Notes: generated by a model from the letters alone, not told the origin. 64,000 bases of DNA from Streptomyces sp. HNM0575 (GCF_012726265.1 NZ_JAASAG010000007.1:248001-312000); one strand, 5' to 3'. Positions 42,043-50,944 are shown, counted from the stretch's first letter. Translations and numbers: made by a program.

Positions 42043-43671
42043 TCAGCCGCGGTTGCCGACCAGCCGGTGCAGCTCGGCGCTGCCGCTGCCGGCCGTTTCC
42101 GAGCCGTATGGCGCCGGAACGGCGGACTTGGCCGCCTCCGGGGTCAGCGGCTTCGGGTCGGGCAGCTTCTCGCAGGTGGCGTCCGCGTCGCCGCTGCTCT
42201 TGCCCTTGGGGACCTTGCCCGTCGCGAGGTAGTCGGCGAGGTGGTCGTCCAGGCACTTGTTGCCGCCCAGCGTGATGCCGTGGTTGCCGCCGCCCTTCTC
42301 CACGACCAGACGCGAATCGCGCAGCTTGCGGTGCATGTTGACGCCGCCCTCGTACGGGGTGGCCGCGTCCTCGGTGGCCTGGAAGAGCAGCACCGGCGGG
42401 AGCTTGGCGTTGGAGACGTCCAGCGGCTTCTGCGATCCGACAGGCCAGAAGGCACAAGGAGCGTTGTACCAGGCGTTGTTCCAGGCCATGAAGGGCGCCT
42501 TCTTGTACACCGTCTCGGTGTCGCGGTGCCAAGTGCCCCAGTCGCGCGGCCAGTCGGCGTCACGGCACTGCACCGAGGTGTAGATCGAGTAGCCGTTGTC
42601 GCCCTCCGCGTCGACCGCGCCCATCGACTTGTACGCGTCGACGAGAGGAGCGGTGTCCTTGTCGTTGACGAACGCGGCGAAGGCGGCGGCCAGATCGGGC
42701 CAGTAGCCGTTGAAGTAGCCGCCGGGGATGAAGGTGTCCTCCAGCTCGGAAGCTCCGACCTTGCCGCCCGCGGGCTTCTTGGCCACCGCGGCGCGCATCT
42801 TGTACCAGGCCTTCTCGACGACGGCCGGGTCCTTGCCGAGCTTGTAGTCGGCGTCGTGCTTGGCGACCCACGCGGTGAAGGCCTTCTGGCGTCCCTCGAA
42901 GGCGTAGTCCTGGCCGATGTTGTCGTCGTACCAGACGCCGTCGGGGTCGACGATGCTGTCGAGCACCGCACGGCGCACGTGGTCCGGGAAGAGCTTCGAG
43001 TAGACGGCGCCGAGGTAGGTGCCGTACGAGTAGCCGAAGTAGTTGATCTTCTTGGCGCCGAGAGCGGTGCGGATGCGGTCCATGTCCTTGACCGCGTTGA
43101 CCGTGTTGATGTGGCGCAGCAGCTTGCCGTGCTTCTTGCCGCACGCCAGCGCGAAGTCCTTCGCACGCTTGACGTTGGCCAGCTCGTCCTTCTTGCTGCC
43201 CGGCACGCTGTCCGGACGCACCGGGTCGAAGTGCCCCGGCTTGCAGTCGAGCGCGGGCTCACTCTTGCCGACTCCGCGAGGGTCGAAACCGATCACGTCG
43301 TACTGCGACGCGACCTTCTTCGGCAGCGACTTGGCGACGAAGCCCGCGAGACTCAGCCCGCTGCCCCCGGGACCACCGGGGTTGACCAGCAGCGGTCCCT
43401 GTGACTTGTCCGCGGTGTGCTCCACGCGCGAGAGCGCGATGGTGATCTTCTTCCCGTCCGGCTTGTCGTGGTCGAGCGGCACCTTGACCTTGGAGCACTC
43501 CAGGTCCGGGTAGTCCTTGGTGGCGCAGTCGGTCCATCTGAGTTTGCCTGCGGCGCTGTTCGACGAGCCGGGGTCGGCGGATCCGGCGTTCGCAGCCACC
43601 GGTATGGCTGTGATCAGTCCGGCCAGTACGACCGCGGCGCCGCCGTATACGGCAATGACGCGTCTTTTCAT
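42043..43671 (-). CDS. Secreted alpha/beta-hydrolase (S33 tripeptidyl aminopeptidase type)
   Basis: 542 residues exported by a signal peptide (AVYGGAAVVLAGLITAIPVA). The fold has the oxyanion stretch LLVNPGGPGGSGLSLAG, the nucleophile elbow FGYSYGTYLGAVY (near 213), the acid region LLFQATEDAATPYEGG and the His in KGGGNHGITLGGNK (near 460). The N-terminal sequence TDCATKDYPDLECSKVKVPL and Cys pairs match the Streptomyces SlpD/SlpE and tripeptidyl-aminopeptidase group, which removes tripeptides from exported proteins. The ATG at 43671 has GGAGCTCGG directly upstream. It is a single gene, 227 bp from the Mut7-C gene upstream. Confidence 0.93.
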   Translation of the reverse strand: MKRRVIAVYGGAAVVLAGLITAIPVAANAGSADPGSSNSAAGKLRWTDCATKDYPDLECSKVKVPLDHDKPDGKKITIALSRVEHTADKSQGPLLVNPGGPGGSGLSLAGFVAKSLPKKVASQYDVIGFDPRGVGKSEPALDCKPGHFDPVRPDSVPGSKKDELANVKRAKDFALACGKKHGKLLRHINTVNAVKDMDRIRTALGAKKINYFGYSYGTYLGAVYSKLFPDHVRRAVLDSIVDPDGVWYDDNIGQDYAFEGRQKAFTAWVAKHDADYKLGKDPAVVEKAWYKMRAAVAKKPAGGKVGASELEDTFIPGGYFNGYWPDLAAAFAAFVNDKDTAPLVDAYKSMGAVDAEGDNGYSIYTSVQCRDADWPRDWGTWHRDTETVYKKAPFMAWNNAWYNAPCAFWPVGSQKPLDVSNAKLPPVLLFQATEDAATPYEGGVNMHRKLRDSRLVVEKGGGNHGITLGGNKCLDDHLADYLATGKVPKGKSSGDADATCEKLPDPKPLTPEAAKSAVPAPYGSETAGSGSAELHRLVGNRG

Positions 43672-43898
43672 CCGAGCTCCAGTGGAGAGTTGAAGGCCGC
43701 ACCTGACGCGGCCATACCGCATCGTGCAGCACACGGGCCCCACTGGGGATGCTTCCGAGGAAAATATGCCGCTGCTGTGACCTGTGGCTCGCCGCGCGGA
43801 GCGGCTGAGCCGTCCGGCACTCGCCGGCGCCGTCCCCAACTGGCCCGCTCTGCCGCCGTATTGGGGCGCGCCGGCGCCTCGGCACAGCGCTTTGCGGC

Positions 43899-44765
43899 TT
43901 ATGCCGGTTCCGTGCCGCGGCCGGACCCGCCGCGCGCTGTCGCTTCGCCCGGCGACGCCCCGTCCGGCGACGTCCCATCCGGCGCCGCTTCGCCCGATGC
44001 CGCTGTGCGCGCCGTCACTTCACGTGCCGCCGCCTCACGTGCCGCCGACACGAGCGACTCCAGCCTGCCGCTGTGCGCGCCACGCCAGAAGAGCCGCCCG
44101 CACGAGCGGCAGCGCGTGAACGTGTCGTACGTACGCCTCGTGCCCGGCCTCAGCAGCTCCGCGATCTCGGACTTGGCCACCGGCGCCAGCGTCCCGTTGC
44201 AGGCCATGCAGCGCGTCCACGGCGCCAGCGGCGGCGCGAACCTGTCGAGCACGTCGAGGAGTTGGCCGTCGGGCCGTGCACCGCGCACATACGCCCCGAG
44301 CCACAGCGCCCGGCGCAGCAGCAGCCCGCGGTCCTGGGTGAGCAGGATCCGGCGCTCGTCGTTGGCCCTGGTCAGCAGCTCGTCGTCGGAGGCGTCGTTG
44401 CCGTATTCGGCGTCGAGTCCCACGAGGCGCATACGCCGGGCCAGCGCGCCCAGATGCACATCCAGCAGGAAACGCGGCGGGCCCGGCGGGGGAATCCGCT
44501 GCGGACGGGCGGCAGTTGCGATGTCGGCGGTCTCCGCCTCGCGCGGACGGTACGAGTGCGCGACCCGGCGGCCGGCGGCCTCGTACGGGCCCTGCACGGT
44601 CAGTTCGCCGACCTCGGTCAGCGGCACGCCCAGCGACTGGATCACGTGGCCGAGGGTCGACGTGCCGTCGTGCGGAACGCGTACGTCCCCGGAGCGGCGG
44701 TGCCGTGCGGCGAGAAAGGGAAGCAGGCCGTCGGCGAAGCGGAGCCGGACGTCGGCCCGTGTCAC
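43899..44765 (-). CDS. Mut7-C domain protein with N-terminal ubiquitin-like and C-terminal zinc ribbon parts
   Basis: 288 residues. The first 80 match the ubiquitin-like fold often fused to Mut7-C (RLRFADGLLPFLAARHR, LGHVIQSLGVPLTEVGEL). Mut7-C (PIN-like RNase fold) follows: FLLDVHLGALARRMRLVGLD, RILLTQDRGLLLRRALWLGA with the Asp residues that bind metal, then a zinc ribbon CMACNGTLAPVAKS and CRSCGRLFWRGAHSGRL. It is probably a ribonuclease acting on small RNA or tRNA ends. The tail is Ala/Gly/Asp-rich. Its GTG overlaps the acylphosphatase stop (GTGA, 44762-44765), so the two are coupled. Confidence 0.88.
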   Translation of the reverse strand: MTRADVRLRFADGLLPFLAARHRRSGDVRVPHDGTSTLGHVIQSLGVPLTEVGELTVQGPYEAAGRRVAHSYRPREAETADIATAARPQRIPPPGPPRFLLDVHLGALARRMRLVGLDAEYGNDASDDELLTRANDERRILLTQDRGLLLRRALWLGAYVRGARPDGQLLDVLDRFAPPLAPWTRCMACNGTLAPVAKSEIAELLRPGTRRTYDTFTRCRSCGRLFWRGAHSGRLESLVSAAREAAAREVTARTAASGEAAPDGTSPDGASPGEATARGGSGRGTEPA

Positions 44766-45106
44766 GGGCCGCCGGGCCGGGGAGGGGAGTCGGCGGGTCG
44801 GGGAGGGGAGTCGGCGGCCGGGCGCGCGGCCGGCGGCGTGGGACGGACCTCGAAGGTACGGAGGCCCTCCGGCCGTTCCTCGTGGACCTCCACGTGCTCG
44901 ACGCGGGCGGTCGGCGGGCCCTGGCGGGCCCAGTCGACGAGCTGCTCGACGGCGCCCGTCCCGCCTTCGAAGACGGCCTCGACCGTGCCGTCAGGGAGAT
45001 TGCGGACCCAGCCGTTCACGCCCTGGGCGGCGGCCGTAGCGCGGCACGTGTCGCGGAAGAACACGCCTTGCACGCCGCCGGAGACGATCACGCGCTTGCG
45101 GTACAT
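44762..45106 (-). CDS. acyP: Acylphosphatase
   Basis: 114 residues. Hydrolyses acyl phosphates such as carbamoyl phosphate or 1,3-bisphosphoglycerate, cytoplasmic. The core (residues 4-92) has the active-site pattern RVIVSGGVQGVFFRDTCRAT with the catalytic Arg, and VNGWVRNLPDGTVEAVFEG with the catalytic Asn. The remaining tail is a repeat (PPRPADSPPRPGGP), low-complexity and probably disordered. It overlaps the Mut7-C gene by four bases and lies divergent to the kinase-like gene. Why an acylphosphatase is coupled to an RNase is not known. Confidence 0.93.
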   Translation of the reverse strand: MYRKRVIVSGGVQGVFFRDTCRATAAAQGVNGWVRNLPDGTVEAVFEGGTGAVEQLVDWARQGPPTARVEHVEVHEERPEGLRTFEVRPTPPAARPAADSPPRPADSPPRPGGP

Positions 45107-45348
45107 CGGCCGGACACCTCCGGTGGATCAACCTGTCGACGCCGGTGGATCACTGGTCAAGGATAGGGACACCGCGGACCGGCCATCCACCGGAGCGGGA
45201 GGCGCAGGCGGGCGGACGGACCGCCGCGGTCCAGGGGAGGCGCTTGCGGTGGTGCTCACGCCCGCACCGGCACCCGTCCCACGGGCGCGGTCCCTGTCTC
45301 CCGGGGGCCGGGCGGCACGGGGCACGTCGCGCGGGTCACGATGAAGGC

Positions 45349-46038
45349 GTGCGACTCGAACCGGTCACCTGGGACCTCCTCACCCGGCAGCTGGCCGACC
45401 GTCTCGCGGGCCTCGCGGGCCCGCCCGCCGACGGCCCGGCCGGAACCGCGTCCGGCGGCACGGGCGACGGCAGCCCGTGGCGCCGCGTCGCCGTCGACGG
45501 CGCGCCGCCCGCCCGGCCGGGCGCGCTCGCGGAGCGGCTTGCCGACGCCCTGCGCCTGCGCGGCCTGCCGGCCCTGGTGGTCGACGCGGACGGGTTCCTG
45601 CGGGCGGACTCCCTGCGCTTCGAGTTCGGCAAGGAGGACCCCGACGCGTACTACGACCTGTGGCGCGACACCCCGGCCCTGTGGCGTGAGGTCTTCGCAC
45701 CGCTCGACCCCGGGGGCGACGGACGCGTACTGCCCGACCTGCGCGTCCCCTCCGAGGACCGGCCGACCCGCAGCCCGTACGTCCGGCTCCCACCCGGCGG
45801 CGTGCTGCTGCTGCACGGGCCGTTCCTGCTCGGGAAGTGGTTCCCCTTCGACCTCACCGTGCACCTCGGGCTCTCCGCGGGCGCGCTGGAGCGGCAGACC
45901 CCGCCGGAGGAACACTGGAAGCTGCCCGCGTACGCGCGTTACGAGGCGGAGGCGGCCCCGCAGGAGACCGCCGACGTCTTCGTACGCTGCGACAAGCCGC
46001 AACGCCCGGCGTGGAGCGGGCTGCCGCGGCACGGCTGA
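45349..46038 (+). CDS. Uridine-kinase-like protein lacking a P-loop
   Basis: 229 residues. The fold order of uridine/nucleoside kinases is kept: RRVAVDGAPPARPGALAERL, then ALVVDADGFLRADSLRFEFG, the segment DAYYDLWRDTPALWREVF and VLLLHGPFLLGKWFPFDLTV. But the position of the Walker A loop reads VDGAPPARPGALA with no GKT or GKS, so ATP binding in the normal way is doubtful. It may use another donor, bind a nucleotide without catalysis, or be an evolved regulator. The GTG at 45349 puts the fold near the expected N-terminus. Confidence 0.75.
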   Translation: MRLEPVTWDLLTRQLADRLAGLAGPPADGPAGTASGGTGDGSPWRRVAVDGAPPARPGALAERLADALRLRGLPALVVDADGFLRADSLRFEFGKEDPDAYYDLWRDTPALWREVFAPLDPGGDGRVLPDLRVPSEDRPTRSPYVRLPPGGVLLLHGPFLLGKWFPFDLTVHLGLSAGALERQTPPEEHWKLPAYARYEAEAAPQETADVFVRCDKPQRPAWSGLPRHG

Positions 46039-46145
46039 AGTGCCCGGACACCGGCTGAAGTGCCCGGCACCGGGAGCGTGTTCCTCGCTGCACCGGGAGC
46101 GCGTTCCTCGCTCCGGCCCGGCGGTCGGCCCCGACTCCCCGCCGT

Positions 46146-46868
46146 TCAGCTCCCGTTCGCGACGACCGATGCGAATCGGCGCGCGAGCCCGTGCCAGTTC
46201 CTCGCGGACACCGCCTCGTCCCGTTCGGCCGTACGGATCAACTCGTCGCGGTCGAAGCCCTGTTCACGCAGAGCCCCCGCGTCCCAGCCCCGTACGGTCT
46301 CGGCGGTGGCCTCGGGATGGAACTGCACGCCCCACGCCGACTCCCCGACACGGAACGCTTGTACGGGACAGCGCTCGCTGCTCGCGAGCCAGTGCGCGTC
46401 CACGGGGAGCGCGGTGATCGCGTCGACGCGGTGCTCGACCGCCTTCACGCGGGACGGCAGCTCCCCGAACAAGGGGTCGTCCAATGCCTCGGGCCGCAGC
46501 GTCAGTTCGGTGCTTCCCGCCTCCGGCAGCCCGTGCGCCGCACGTACGGTCCCGCCCGCGACATATGCGAGAAGCTGCCCGCCGAGGCAGACGCCGAGCA
46601 CCGGCACCTCCGTCTCCAGCGCCCGTACCACCAGGCCGCGGACGGGAGCGAGCCACGGTGCGCGGTCGTCGGCGTCGGGCATATAGCCGCCGCCGAGCAC
46701 GATCAAAGCCTGGTGGTCCGCCAGGGTCTCCGGCAACTCCCCGCCGTCGTAGGGGTGTACGACGTCCAGCGCGAGGCCGTGCTCGCGAAGCCAGGCGCCG
46801 AGGCGACCCGGCCCTCCCCGCGGAGTGTTCTGCACCACCAGGGCCCGTACCGGAGCAGCTGCCGTCAC
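46146..46868 (-). CDS. Class I glutamine amidotransferase-like protein
   Basis: 240 residues. The glutaminase triad is complete: VPVLGVCLGGQLLAYVAGG holds the nucleophile Cys, and WGVQFHPEATAETV holds the His and Glu. The N-terminus (VVQNTPRGGPGRLGAWLREH) and GGGYMPDADDRAPW match the stand-alone GATase group related to GMP synthase, not an enzyme-fused domain. It may act as a gamma-glutamyl hydrolase or amidotransferase on an unknown partner. The GTG at 46868 is preferred because GGAAGGG lies just upstream. It is divergent from the PemK-like gene, with 55 bp between the starts. Confidence 0.87.
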   Translation of the reverse strand: MTAAAPVRALVVQNTPRGGPGRLGAWLREHGLALDVVHPYDGGELPETLADHQALIVLGGGYMPDADDRAPWLAPVRGLVVRALETEVPVLGVCLGGQLLAYVAGGTVRAAHGLPEAGSTELTLRPEALDDPLFGELPSRVKAVEHRVDAITALPVDAHWLASSERCPVQAFRVGESAWGVQFHPEATAETVRGWDAGALREQGFDRDELIRTAERDEAVSARNWHGLARRFASVVANGS

Positions 46869-46923
46869 GCCCGCCCGCCCTTCCGTCGTACGTCCGGTTC
46901 CGGGACGGCGATAGGTTCCCGGC

Positions 46924-47388
46924 ATGAGCCATTCAAGCAACGGGATCCACGACGGTGCACCCGCCCACCCGGGCAGGGGCGGGCACGCGGCGACGGAAGA
47001 GGTCGAGCCCCGCGAGGTGGGCGCGGTGCGCACCGCCTACGCGCCCGCCCCGGACGGCGACCCCGACCCGGGCGAGATCGTGTGGACGTGGGTGCCCTAC
47101 GAGGAGGACGACGGCAGGGGCAAGGACCGGCCCGTGCTGATAGTGGCCCGCGAGGGCCGAGGCACCCTGCTCGGCGTCCAGTTGAGCTCGCGCGGGCACG
47201 ACGGGGACCGGGACTGGCTGCCGCTGGGATCCGGCCCTTGGGACCGCAGCGGGCGCGAGTCCTGGGTGGACACGGACCGGGTGCTGCGGGTGCACCCGGA
47301 CGGGATGCGGCGTGAGGCGTGCGCACTTGACCGGGCGCGGTTCAACCGCGTCGTGCACCGGCTCCAGCAGATATACGGCTGGCGCTGA
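46924..47388 (+). CDS. PemK/MazF-like toxin-family protein, solitary
   Basis: 154 residues. After a disordered 30-residue leader, the SH3-like barrel of the PemK/MazF endoribonuclease family is visible: GEIVWTWVPYEEDDGRGKDR, PVLIVAREGRGTLLGVQLSS, and the end CALDRARFNRVVHRLQQIYG. The RPVLIV strand and the later D-W-L-P-L-G segment are typical of the actinobacterial branch. No antitoxin gene lies on either side (the neighbours are a GATase and an MHYT sensor), so it may be a non-toxic relative or use a distant partner. Confidence 0.75.
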   Translation: MSHSSNGIHDGAPAHPGRGGHAATEEVEPREVGAVRTAYAPAPDGDPDPGEIVWTWVPYEEDDGRGKDRPVLIVAREGRGTLLGVQLSSRGHDGDRDWLPLGSGPWDRSGRESWVDTDRVLRVHPDGMRREACALDRARFNRVVHRLQQIYGWR

Positions 47389-47555
47389 ACGGCGCGGCAC
47401 CATCGCGCGTCCGCAACCGGATCCGCAACCGGAACCGCATTCGGGGCAGCATTCCGGCGCCTGTCCGTGCGATCGCGAACGGTTGTTGCGGCCTTGTCCG
47501 AATCGGGGGCGAAGTATCGGTGCGGCGTCTTAACATGAGTCCCCCGCACGTGTGT

Positions 47556-47572
47556 TGACCATGTGACGGTCA
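47556..47572 (+). promoter_or_regulatory. Inverted repeat upstream of the MHYT gene
   Basis: TGACC-N7-GGTCA, with TTGACC giving a possible -35 on its left side. It lies 42-58 bp before the start of the MHYT gene. Possible operator. Confidence 0.35.
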
Positions 47573-47613
47573 TGTGTCCACTCGCTCACGCTTCCTGATG
47601 GGGATGACGGACG

Positions 47614-48429
47614 ATGTTCCGTACAGCCGCGGTGCAGCCGGACGTTCTGACGTACGGGCCCGTCACGCCTCTACTGGCGTACGGCGTGGCCTGCCTGGGA
47701 TGCGCCGTCGGGTTGAGATGCGCGATGCGGGCGTCCGGCGGCCAACGCCGGGAGCGCACCGCATGGTTGGCACTCGGATCCGTCGCCATCGGCATCGGGA
47801 TCTTCACCATGCACTTCGTGGCGATGATCGGCTTCAGCATCGGTGAGGCGCCGGTCGGATACGACATGCTGACGACCTACGGGACCCTTCTGCTCGCCGT
47901 CGTCGTCTCCGCGGTCGCGCTGTTCCTCGTCTCCCGCAGGCGGCACCGCTGGCTCGCGGTGCTCGGCGGCGGGCTGGTGCTCGGACTGGGCGTCGCCGCC
48001 ACGCACTACCTGGGCATGATGGGCATGCGCGTGGCGGGCGCGGTCCGCTACGACTCCAGGGTCATGGCGATCGCCACCGCCCTCGCCGTCGTCGTGACGC
48101 TGGTGGCGCTGTGGGTCGCGACCCGGATCGGGCACATGGGCGCCTCACTGGCGGCGGCGCTGACCATGGCGCTGGGATTCATCGGGATGCACTACCTCGG
48201 CATGGCCGGGATGTCGGTGCGCCTCTACAGCGACGACGGCGCTGTCGGCAGCTCCTCGCTGGGCACGCTCACGCCCACGCTGGTCGGACCCGTTCTCGTG
48301 CTGCTGCTCATCACGCTCTTCGTCAGCCTCGATCCGATGATGGAGCGGGACGGCCGGCAGCAGTGGGGAACACGTCCCGGGGAAGGGACCGGCGAGAAGC
48401 TGGAGTGGATCCCCTTCGAACGCCGCTGA
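47614..48429 (+). CDS. MHYT-domain membrane sensor protein
   Basis: 271 residues with about seven helices. Three MHYT-type motifs lie near the outer face: FTMHFVAMIGF, ATHYLGMMGMRVAG and IGMHYLGMAGMSV, each rich in Met/His/Tyr residues thought to bind copper and so sense O2, CO or NO. Unlike many MHYT proteins it has no GGDEF, EAL or kinase output, only a 40-residue cytoplasmic tail. It therefore needs a partner, or is a stand-alone sensor or transporter. An IR and a TTGACC box lie upstream. Confidence 0.9.
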   Translation: MFRTAAVQPDVLTYGPVTPLLAYGVACLGCAVGLRCAMRASGGQRRERTAWLALGSVAIGIGIFTMHFVAMIGFSIGEAPVGYDMLTTYGTLLLAVVVSAVALFLVSRRRHRWLAVLGGGLVLGLGVAATHYLGMMGMRVAGAVRYDSRVMAIATALAVVVTLVALWVATRIGHMGASLAAALTMALGFIGMHYLGMAGMSVRLYSDDGAVGSSSLGTLTPTLVGPVLVLLLITLFVSLDPMMERDGRQQWGTRPGEGTGEKLEWIPFERR

Positions 48430-48586
48430 CCCGTAACGGCAAGGCATGAGCGGCACGCGCCATGTACGGCGTGGACGCGCCGCAGGCCATGTATCGCACG
48501 GCATGCACGGCTCGCACCGCGCACCGTGTGCGCCATGCACCGCCGGGGCCGTACGGGCAGCCGAGCCGGAAGGCAGGTGGACCGCC

Positions 48587-49336
48587 GTGACCCCGAGCCC
48601 CGACGAACAGCTGGCGACGATGCCCGACGACTGGGAACGCGCCCTCGCCGTCGTCGCCCATCCCGACGACATGGAGTACGGGGCGGCGGCGGCCGTCGCG
48701 GAGTGGACCGCCGCGGGCAAGCAGGTCGCGTACGTCATGGTCACGCGCGGCGAGGCGGGCATCGACGGCCTCGATCCGGCGGAGTGCGCCAGGGTGCGCG
48801 AGGCGGAACAGCACGCCAGCGCCCGCAGGGTCGGGGTGGACACGGTGGAGTTCCTCGGCCACCGGGACGGCGTGATCGAGGAAGGGGTGCCGCTGCGCCG
48901 GGACATCGCCGCCGCCGTACGGAAGTGGCGGCCCGAGCTCGTCGTGACGATCAACCACCGCGAATCCTGGGGCGGTACGACGTGGAACACGCCGGATCAC
49001 CGTGCCGTGGGCCGCGCCGTCCTCGACGCGGTGGGCGACGCCGGGAACCGGTGGATCTTTCCCGAGCAGCCGGTTCCGGGCGGGGAGGGAAAGTGGGGCG
49101 GAGTGCGGTGGGTCGCCGTGGCCGGATCGCCGAAGGCGACGCATGCGGTGGAGGTGCGCGAGGAGGCGCTCGGGCGGGCCGTGGCCTCGCTGGCCGAGCA
49201 CCGCGCCTACATCGGAGAGCTAAGCGACGAGCCCGTGGAGAGCTACGCGCGCTCCTTCACCGAATGGGCCGTGGGGCTGGGCGCCGAGCGGTTCGGCGGG
49301 CGCAAGTGCGTCGCGTTCGAGCTGTATTCACGGTGA
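48587..49336 (+). CDS. PIG-L family deacetylase (MshB/Bca-like fold)
   Basis: 249 residues. Zinc-dependent N-deacetylase of N-acetylglucosamine-type substrates. The zinc motif is ALAVVAHPDDMEYGAAAAV (AHPDD, about residues 24-28), with the second His in VTINHRESWGGTTWNTPDHR. The actinobacterial relatives include mycothiol enzymes (MshB, Mca) and antibiotic-type deacetylases; nothing here picks one. The GTG at 48587 is preferred, with AGGTGG 6 bases upstream; a longer frame from 48446 gives an unlikely Cys/His-rich N-terminus. It follows the MHYT gene after 157 bp. Confidence 0.9.
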   Translation: MTPSPDEQLATMPDDWERALAVVAHPDDMEYGAAAAVAEWTAAGKQVAYVMVTRGEAGIDGLDPAECARVREAEQHASARRVGVDTVEFLGHRDGVIEEGVPLRRDIAAAVRKWRPELVVTINHRESWGGTTWNTPDHRAVGRAVLDAVGDAGNRWIFPEQPVPGGEGKWGGVRWVAVAGSPKATHAVEVREEALGRAVASLAEHRAYIGELSDEPVESYARSFTEWAVGLGAERFGGRKCVAFELYSR

Positions 49337-49394
49337 GCCGGAGGCCGGGTGGTCTTCGCGAGTGCGGCGCCCGGCGCCCGATGACGCGTCTCGC

Positions 49395-49440
49395 CGCCCG
49401 TCCCGCCCGGCCGTTCCCGCCCGTCCCGCCCGGCCGTTCC
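49395..49440. repeat. 23-bp tandem duplication in the PIG-L/MFS gap
   Basis: Two identical 23-bp units (49395-49417 and 49418-49440, core GCCCGTCCCGCCCGGCCGTT) between two convergent genes. Confidence 0.9.
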
Positions 49441-49453
49441 GGCGGGCGGCGGC

Positions 49454-50944
49454 TCACGGACTGGTAGCGGCGCCCCGCCGCAGCAGAGCTGCGAGGGTCA
49501 GGACCACGACCGGCAGCAGCAGCGCCGCCGCCATCGCGCTGAGCCACCCGTAGCCCGCCGTCGATACGACGACCCCCGCCAGTGCGCCCCCGGCTCCCGC
49601 CGCCGCGTTCATCGTCAGGTCGGAGAGGCCCTGCACGGCGGCACGGGCCGGCTGCGGAACCGAGTCGGTCAGCAGGGCCGAACCCGAGACCAGCCCCGCC
49701 GACCACCCGAGCCCCAGCAGGAAGAGCCCCACGCCGGACTGGGTGTGATGACCGTTCGCGGTGCCCGCCAGGACCGCTGCGCAGCAGATCAGCACGGCGG
49801 AGAGCAGGATGACCGCGTGCCGTCCGAAGCGGTCGGCGAGCCACCCCATCAGCGGCGAGAACGCGTACATGCCGACGATGTGCGCGCTGATGACGAGGCC
49901 GATCAGCTCGATGCCCGCACCGTGGTGGCCGAGGTCGACCGGCGTCATCACCATGATCGAGACCATGGCCGTGTGCGATACGGCGATGGTCACCAGCGCC
50001 AGCCGTGCCTGCGCGGAGGCGGCCACGGCTGCGAACCCGGCGCGCAGCGAACGGTCCGCGCTCCCCGAGCCTCCCTTGCCGCCGGTCTCCTCGGCCAGGC
50101 CGTCACCGCCGGTCTTGCCCGCCGTTCCGTCCCCGCCGGTCTCCGCGGTCACGCCGTCTCCTCCGTCCCCTCCGTCCCCTCCGTCCCCGTCGGCCTTGGA
50201 GTCTTCGAGGCCCCCGGAGCCGCCGGGGCCGCCCGCCTCGGTCAGGGCGCGGGCCGTGAGCAGCGGATCGGGGCGCAGCAGCAGGTGGATCAGGAGCGCG
50301 GTGACGAGGAAGACGGCCGATCCCCACACGAACGCCCCGGCCGTGGCGGGTATCCCGAGGCCGGTGACCGTGTCCCCGGCCGGCCCGGCGATGTTCGGCC
50401 CGAGCACGGCACCGACCGTGGTCGCCCATACGACGAGGGAGATGGCCCGGGCCCGCTGCCCCGGTTCGGCGAGGTCGGCGGCCGCGTACCGGGCCTGGAG
50501 ATTGGCCGAACTGGACGCGCCGAAGGCCGTCATGCCCGCCAGCAGCAGCGGGAAGTTCCCCATCGCCGCACCGGCGACGACAACCCCGCCGCCCACCGCG
50601 CCGATCAGATAGGCGACGGTCAGACCTGCCCGCCGTCCGCGCGCCGCCATCAGCGACGCGAGCGGCAGGGACAGCAGCGCCGTACCGATGACGGACGAGG
50701 TCGAGGCGAGCCCGGACAGCGCCTCCGAGCCGCTGATCTCCTTGGCCAGTACGGCCGCCAGTGTCACGGCGGTGGCCACACCGAGACCGCCGAGCATCTG
50801 ACTGATCACCAGCACCGTGGCGGTACGGCGCCGCAGCCGCACCAGCGCGGCTCCGCCGGGAAGCGCAGGGCCGGGATGCGGGGCGCCCGTGAGGCCGGCC
50901 GTGGATCTGTCAGGAGCGTCCGCGAAGTTGTCGGTGTCGGTCAC
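49454..50944 (-). CDS. MFS transporter
   Basis: 496 residues with about 12 helices, probably an exporter or antiporter. First half: VLVISQMLGGLGVATAVTLA, STSSVIGTALLSLPLASLMA with an Arg-Gly-Arg loop after helix 2, LTVAYLIGAVGGGVVVAGAA. Second half: LALVTIAVSHTAMVSIMVMT, LMGWLADRFGRHAVILLSAV (the MFS loop signature). The central cytoplasmic loop holds a Gly/Asp-rich repeat (GDGGDGGDGGDG) and a long low-complexity part. The GTG at 50944 is used; a longer frame exists. The substrate is not readable. It follows the ogt-like gene on the same strand after 133 bp. Confidence 0.88.
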   Translation of the reverse strand: MTDTDNFADAPDRSTAGLTGAPHPGPALPGGAALVRLRRRTATVLVISQMLGGLGVATAVTLAAVLAKEISGSEALSGLASTSSVIGTALLSLPLASLMAARGRRAGLTVAYLIGAVGGGVVVAGAAMGNFPLLLAGMTAFGASSSANLQARYAAADLAEPGQRARAISLVVWATTVGAVLGPNIAGPAGDTVTGLGIPATAGAFVWGSAVFLVTALLIHLLLRPDPLLTARALTEAGGPGGSGGLEDSKADGDGGDGGDGGDGVTAETGGDGTAGKTGGDGLAEETGGKGGSGSADRSLRAGFAAVAASAQARLALVTIAVSHTAMVSIMVMTPVDLGHHGAGIELIGLVISAHIVGMYAFSPLMGWLADRFGRHAVILLSAVLICCAAVLAGTANGHHTQSGVGLFLLGLGWSAGLVSGSALLTDSVPQPARAAVQGLSDLTMNAAAGAGGALAGVVVSTAGYGWLSAMAAALLLPVVVLTLAALLRRGAATSP

